Shown: one piece after another, positions 60,469 to 64,000 of the stretch
Layout: each line of letters opens with the position of its first letter
How positions within the stretch are numbered: position 1 is the stretch's first letter
Source: Prosthecochloris sp.
GTDB lineage: Bacteria > Bacteroidota > Chlorobiia > Chlorobiales > Chlorobiaceae
DNA length: 64,000 bases
Reading direction: 5' to 3'
Assembly (NCBI GenBank): GCA_004028745.1
Contig: RAZP01000006.1
Coordinates: 62,001-126,000 of the forward strand
Position numbers and translations under genes: made by a program
Notes under the pieces: model-generated
What the model was told of the DNA's origin: nothing
Database searches by the model: none
Seen by the model: only the letters and a program-made list of their open reading frames with translations

Positions 60469-61806
60469 ATGAAGATCACCATATTTGGTTCAGGATATGT
60501 CGGCCTGGTTACAGGGGCATGTTTTGCTGAAGTAGGTAATGATGTGCTGTGCGTGGATATCGATGAAGAGAAGATCAGCCGCCTGAAGCGGGGAGAAATC
60601 CCGATCTATGAGCCCGGCCTGGAAGATATGGTGGTTGAAAACAGCCAGGAAGGGCGTCTGAGGTTCACGTCGGATACTGCTGAAGGTGTTGCATTTGGAC
60701 TGTTCCAGTTTATCGCTGTCGGAACACCGCCTGACGAAGATGGTTCCGCCGACCTGCGTCATGTGCTGAGTGTTGCCGAAAGCATCGGTAAAAACATGGA
60801 GGACTATCGCATTATTGTCGGCAAGTCAACTGTTCCGGTTGGTACCGCTGATCTGGTCAGGGAAAAAGTGCATTCCGTCCTTGATGAGCGCGGTGTGTCG
60901 ATAGATTACGATGTAGTGTCGAACCCCGAGTTTCTCAAGGAAGGAGACGCCGTAGGTGATTTCATGAAGCCTGAACGTATCATTGTCGGTGTGGACAATC
61001 CGCGGACAAAAGAGCTGCTGCGGAGCCTTTATGCGCCGTTCAATCGCAGCCATGAGCGTTTTATAGCGATGGACATCCGTTCTGCGGAGCTGACGAAATA
61101 TGCTGCAAACGCGATGCTTGCCACAAAAATCAGCTTTATGAACGAGATGGCAAACATAGCCGAGCGTGTGGGTGCGGATGTCGAAGCCGTCCGGCATGGG
61201 ATCGGTTCAGACTCCAGGATCGGTTTTTCGTTTATCTATCCCGGTGTCGGTTATGGCGGGTCATGTTTTCCAAAGGATGTGCAGGCCCTTGAGCGGACAG
61301 CAAGAAAATATGGCTATGACGCCAGGATTCTCCAGGCGGTTGAAGCAGTTAATTATGATCAGAAAACATCTCTGGTTGACAAGATAAAGAGCCATTTCAA
61401 AGGGAGTCTGCAAGGGAAGACCATTGCGCTGTGGGGACTTGCGTTCAAACCCAATACTGATGATATGCGAGAAGCCCCGAGCCGGAGGATTCTGGAGGAG
61501 CTTTGGGCCTCAGGTGCGAAGATCAAAGCGTATGATCCCGTTGCCATGGACGAGGCGGAGAGGATCTTCGGGGAAAGGCAGGACCTTGTGCTTGCCAGCA
61601 ATCCTGATGAGGCTCTCAAAGGGGCTGATGCTCTCGCGGTTGTTACCGAGTGGATGGTTTTCAGAAGCCCTGACTTCGAAGTTATGAAACAGGAACTCAA
61701 TACTCCAGTGATTTTTGACGGTCGTAATATCTACAATCCTGACCTCATGGAGCAGCTTGGGTTTGTCTACTACTCAATAGGCAGAATGCCGAGAGGAGTG
61801 GCATAG
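60469..61806 (+). CDS. ugd: UDP-glucose 6-dehydrogenase
   Basis: 445 residues from the ATG at 60469 (an upstream in-frame ATG at 60394 adds a non-conserved basic stretch and is rejected). NAD-binding GSGYVGLVTGACFAE near 7-21, catalytic GVGYGGSCFPKDV near 260 with the active Cys, and a C-terminal NAD/UDP-binding part with GLAFKPNTDDMREAP near 323. Converts UDP-glucose to UDP-glucuronate for cell-surface polysaccharide. Confidence 0.93.
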   Translation: MKITIFGSGYVGLVTGACFAEVGNDVLCVDIDEEKISRLKRGEIPIYEPGLEDMVVENSQEGRLRFTSDTAEGVAFGLFQFIAVGTPPDEDGSADLRHVLSVAESIGKNMEDYRIIVGKSTVPVGTADLVREKVHSVLDERGVSIDYDVVSNPEFLKEGDAVGDFMKPERIIVGVDNPRTKELLRSLYAPFNRSHERFIAMDIRSAELTKYAANAMLATKISFMNEMANIAERVGADVEAVRHGIGSDSRIGFSFIYPGVGYGGSCFPKDVQALERTARKYGYDARILQAVEAVNYDQKTSLVDKIKSHFKGSLQGKTIALWGLAFKPNTDDMREAPSRRILEELWASGAKIKAYDPVAMDEAERIFGERQDLVLASNPDEALKGADALAVVTEWMVFRSPDFEVMKQELNTPVIFDGRNIYNPDLMEQLGFVYYSIGRMPRGVA

Positions 61807-61820
61807 CTCTGTATTTCCTT

Positions 61821-62645
61821 TCAGTCCCACCACCGGTAGAAGTGATGCAGAGGGCCGGCTCCTTTACCCAGCAAAAACTGCGAGCCGGCTTTTAACGCCT
61901 CAACAGTAAACAGTCTGCCTTTTCTGACTGCCTCATCGAGATCAAAACCCTTTGCTATGTATGCCGCAATGGCTGATGAAAGCGTGCAGCCCGTTCCGTG
62001 TGTGTTTTTTGTCGGAACTCTAGGGGATGAAATCCATTCCCCGCCTTTTTCAGAAAGCAGATAATCCTCACAAAGGTCTCCTTCCATGTGGCCTCCCTTG
62101 ATCAGCACGGCAGCTGCTTTGTTTGCCCTGAGAGTTTCGGCTGTTTTTTCTATGTCGTTCTTTGATTCAGGTACATTGTCCAGCCCTGCCAGTTCGGCAG
62201 CTTCGGGAAGATTGGGCGTTACAAGTGTCGCCAAGGGAAAAAGCTCTTTTACAATCGAGGATTTCGCGTCTGCCGGAACCAGCTCCATTCCGCCCGATGA
62301 TTTCAGTACCGTATCGAGAATGACCGGTATTGGCAGGTGACTGCGTAACGCTGCGGCAATAGCCTGAACCGTAGCGGCAGACGGGACCATGCCTATCTTG
62401 ATAGCATGGATTTCAATATCATCTGCAAGTGTCTCGAACTGTTCTGTTACAAAAGCTGAAGAAAGGGCCACGGAACTGTGAACGCCGCGTGTGTTTTGTG
62501 CTGTAATACCTGTGACGATGCTTAAACCGTAGCATTCCAGAGCGGCGAAGGTTTTGAGGTCCGCCTGTATTCCCGCACCGCCGCTGCCGTCGGAGCCGGC
62601 AATGGTGAGTACAGTGGTATAGTGGTCTGGAGTTATTGCAGGCAT
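61821..62645 (-). CDS. thiD: Hydroxymethylpyrimidine/phosphomethylpyrimidine kinase ThiD
   Basis: 274 residues. TIAGSDGSGGAGIQADLKTF near 14-33 (substrate and anion site), VLIKGGHMEGD near 180 and THGTGCTLSSAI near 208 with the catalytic Cys/Gly loop. It phosphorylates the thiamine pyrimidine twice. Convergent with ugd at a 14-base gap. Its start overlaps the end of thiE by 13 bases. Confidence 0.94.
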   Translation of the reverse strand: MPAITPDHYTTVLTIAGSDGSGGAGIQADLKTFAALECYGLSIVTGITAQNTRGVHSSVALSSAFVTEQFETLADDIEIHAIKIGMVPSAATVQAIAAALRSHLPIPVILDTVLKSSGGMELVPADAKSSIVKELFPLATLVTPNLPEAAELAGLDNVPESKNDIEKTAETLRANKAAAVLIKGGHMEGDLCEDYLLSEKGGEWISSPRVPTKNTHGTGCTLSSAIAAYIAKGFDLDEAVRKGRLFTVEALKAGSQFLLGKGAGPLHHFYRWWD

Positions 62646-63256
62646 GATAGCATTTTTTGTTTGAGCAGGGAGGTTGCTTTTTCAGGGTCCGGAGCTTCAG
62701 CTACTGCGGAAATGACTGCCACACCGGATGCCCCCGCATTGATAACTTCACAGACGTTGTCAAGCGTAATACCGCCGATGGCAATGACCGGTAAAAGCAG
62801 TGCGCGTACGACTTCCGTAATGGAGTCAGGTCCAACCGGTCTGCAGGATTTTTGTTTTGATGCTGTAGGATAGATGTGCCCGAACCCTACATAATCTGCC
62901 CCCGACCTCCCGGCTTTTTCTGCTTCGGTAACTGATGAGACCGATACCCCGAGAATTTTGTTTTTGCCAAGCAGTTTTTTCGCGGCATCAGCCGGGAGAT
63001 CTTCCTGCCCGAGATGAACACCGTCCGCATTGGCAGCAAGAGCAATATCGAGGCGGTCATTAACGATAAAGATCGCGTTATGGGCACGGCATAGCTCCTG
63101 TATGCTCTTTGACCATTCATACAGCTCTGAGCCGGAAGCTGATTTACGACGGAGCTGAATCATGGTTGCCCCTCCTTTAAGGGCTTTTTCAGCCTGCATT
63201 ACCGGACATGAGGAGTCGGAGGTAATGCAGCAAAGTGTTGTACGTTCTATCTTCAT
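62633..63256 (-). CDS. thiE: Thiamine-phosphate synthase ThiE
   Basis: 207 residues. IQLRRKSASG near 33 (pyrophosphate-binding R/K), NDRLDIALAANADGVHLGQEDLP in the middle, and VGFGHIYPTASKQKS near 122, then AIGGITLDNV near 160. This is a full TIM-barrel ThiE that couples HMP-PP and thiazole phosphate to thiamine phosphate. Its start overlaps the stop of the neighbouring ThiE-like gene by 4 bases. Confidence 0.92.
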   Translation of the reverse strand: MKIERTTLCCITSDSSCPVMQAEKALKGGATMIQLRRKSASGSELYEWSKSIQELCRAHNAIFIVNDRLDIALAANADGVHLGQEDLPADAAKKLLGKNKILGVSVSSVTEAEKAGRSGADYVGFGHIYPTASKQKSCRPVGPDSITEVVRALLLPVIAIGGITLDNVCEVINAGASGVAVISAVAEAPDPEKATSLLKQKMLSCLQ

Positions 63257-63891
63257 AGCTCGAGAGCAGCATGAAAGTTTGCAAGAGTGCGATTCAGGTT
63301 TTCAGAAGAGTGGAAAACAGACATCGCCGCGACACCGTATGCACCGTGTTCAATGCACTGCCGGGAGTTCCGCGGAACGATGCCTCCGATTGCATAGACC
63401 GGCACCGAGACGTGCCGGCATATCTCGTCGAGTTTTTCAAGTCCCATGGGGGGACCGTAGCGCTTTTTCAGAGGAGTTTCGAATACAGGGCCGAAAATCA
63501 GATACTCCGCGCCGTCAGCCTCGGCTGAAAGAGCTTGCTTCAGCGAATGTGTGCTTTTGCCCGCAATCATACCGGGTGATACAGCAAGTGCTTTGCCGAA
63601 CGGGCAGCTTTTTTCAGGGAAATGTACGCCATCGGCTCCGGAAGCAAGCGCGATATCAAACCGTTCATTGATAAAAAGCAGCGAATCTTTGTCATGTATA
63701 TGCCTTTTAACCGTGAGAGCCAGCTTGTAAAGAGCTTTTGCGTTAAGGTGTTTTTCTCTCAGCTGGATGATGACAGGGATATGTGCTGTTACCCGCCGGA
63801 CAAGTTCAGGGAACTGTTTTTCCGGAGAAGAAAACCCCTTGCAGTTGCTGACCATGTAAAGCCGGGGAAACTTTGTTTTTGCTGATTTCAT
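63253..63891 (-). CDS. ThiE-like protein, TenI type
   Basis: 212 residues. IIQLREKHLNAKALYKLA near 36, FINERFDIALASGADGVHFPEKSCP near 75-99, LIFGPVFETPLKKR near 132 and YAIGGIVPRNSRQCIE near 167. A TIM-barrel paralogue of ThiE. The second motif has HFPEKSCP where ThiE has HLGQEDLP, closer to TenI, which aromatises the thiazole in thiamine synthesis. TenI-type function is therefore favoured, but a second ThiE cannot be excluded. In one operon with thiE, thiD and the upstream thi4. Confidence 0.8.
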   Translation of the reverse strand: MKSAKTKFPRLYMVSNCKGFSSPEKQFPELVRRVTAHIPVIIQLREKHLNAKALYKLALTVKRHIHDKDSLLFINERFDIALASGADGVHFPEKSCPFGKALAVSPGMIAGKSTHSLKQALSAEADGAEYLIFGPVFETPLKKRYGPPMGLEKLDEICRHVSVPVYAIGGIVPRNSRQCIEHGAYGVAAMSVFHSSENLNRTLANFHAALEL

Positions 63892-63907
63892 ACTCGGCTA
63901 CATAAAG

Positions 63908-64000
63908 CTAATCTATATCCTCCAGTATCAGCCGGGCTGCTTTTTTCCCGCTAAGGAACATCCCTCCGAAAATAGGACCCATTCTGAAACCGCCCATGGC
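63908..64000 (-). CDS. thi4: Thi4-type thiazole synthase, C-terminal end only
   Basis: Only the last 30 residues are in the window (AMGGFRMGPIFGGMFLSGKK and onward to LEDID, then TAG at 63908-63910). GxxRMGPxFGGMxLSGKKAA is the conserved end of archaeal/plant-type Thi4 that makes the thiamine thiazole from NAD, glycine and sulfide. Matches a sulfide-rich anaerobe. The start is beyond the right edge; the gene heads the thi run. Confidence 0.82.
   Translation of the reverse strand, partial: AMGGFRMGPIFGGMFLSGKKAARLILEDID

Noticed and set aside
61807..61820. Terminator between ugd and thiD
   Set aside because: Only 14 bases and no stem; the convergent pair has no visible shared terminator.

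Overview
The window looks like a stretch of chromosome from a green sulfur bacterium (Chlorobiaceae). This is inferred from the gene set and protein style: a SecA of about 1035 residues with a C-terminal zinc motif, a duplicated Pst system, a Nif11-type peptide and a Thi4-type thiamine locus. No photosynthesis gene or rRNA is present to prove it. I saw no tRNA, rRNA or CRISPR array.

Layout. 1-1001: a left-truncated HD-domain/PycTM-like membrane protein. 1.5-6.6 kb: a PAP2 phosphatase, a HAD phosphatase, an SLC13-type permease, and an acyltransferase pair (PlsC-like plus GNAT-like) behind a Pho-box-like array. 7.0-20.3 kb: a large phosphate locus with a porin, two phosphate-binding proteins, two complete sets of PstC/PstA/PstB, PhoU and a second PhoU-like protein, with Pho-box-like hexamer arrays and several terminators. 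20.5-24.8 kb: a DoxX-like protein, an orphan polytopic protein, a pentapeptide-repeat protein and a glycosyltransferase. 24.9-26.5 kb: a Nif11-type RiPP-like precursor and an alpha/beta hydrolase. 27-29.4 kb: a DUF4143-type ATPase and a BrnT/BrnA toxin-antitoxin pair. 29.9-37.3 kb: a giant FAD/Fe-S dehydrogenase, an SbtA/SbtM-like RiPP pair and an aminotransferase.

37.5-47.0 kb is an accessory region that is visibly more AT-rich in its first part. It holds a divergent operon (small protein, metallo-beta-lactamase-fold protein, SPL-like radical SAM, RidA, FAD oxidoreductase with an FNR-like tail) facing a sigma-54 activator, with a recognisable -24/-12 promoter and paired operator repeats. It is followed by gene remnants, a small attC cassette cluster without an integrase, and a second BrnT/BrnA pair. 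47.3-64 kb is housekeeping: nnrE/D, purL, secA, nrnA, pepA, a hydrolase, a lipoprotein, a dicarboxylate symporter, ugd, and thiD-thiE-tenI-thi4 (cut by the right edge).

Throughout the first 36 kb a miniature transposable element recurs. There are eight near-complete copies of about 83-150 bp with terminal inverted repeats GGCACCTCTATTAATT / AATTAATAGAGGTGCC, each flanked by an exact or near-exact 6-bp (up to 7-bp) duplication, plus three fragments. One copy supplies the end and stop codon of a membrane-protein gene. Two other small repeat families lie around 26-29 kb and 35.8 kb.
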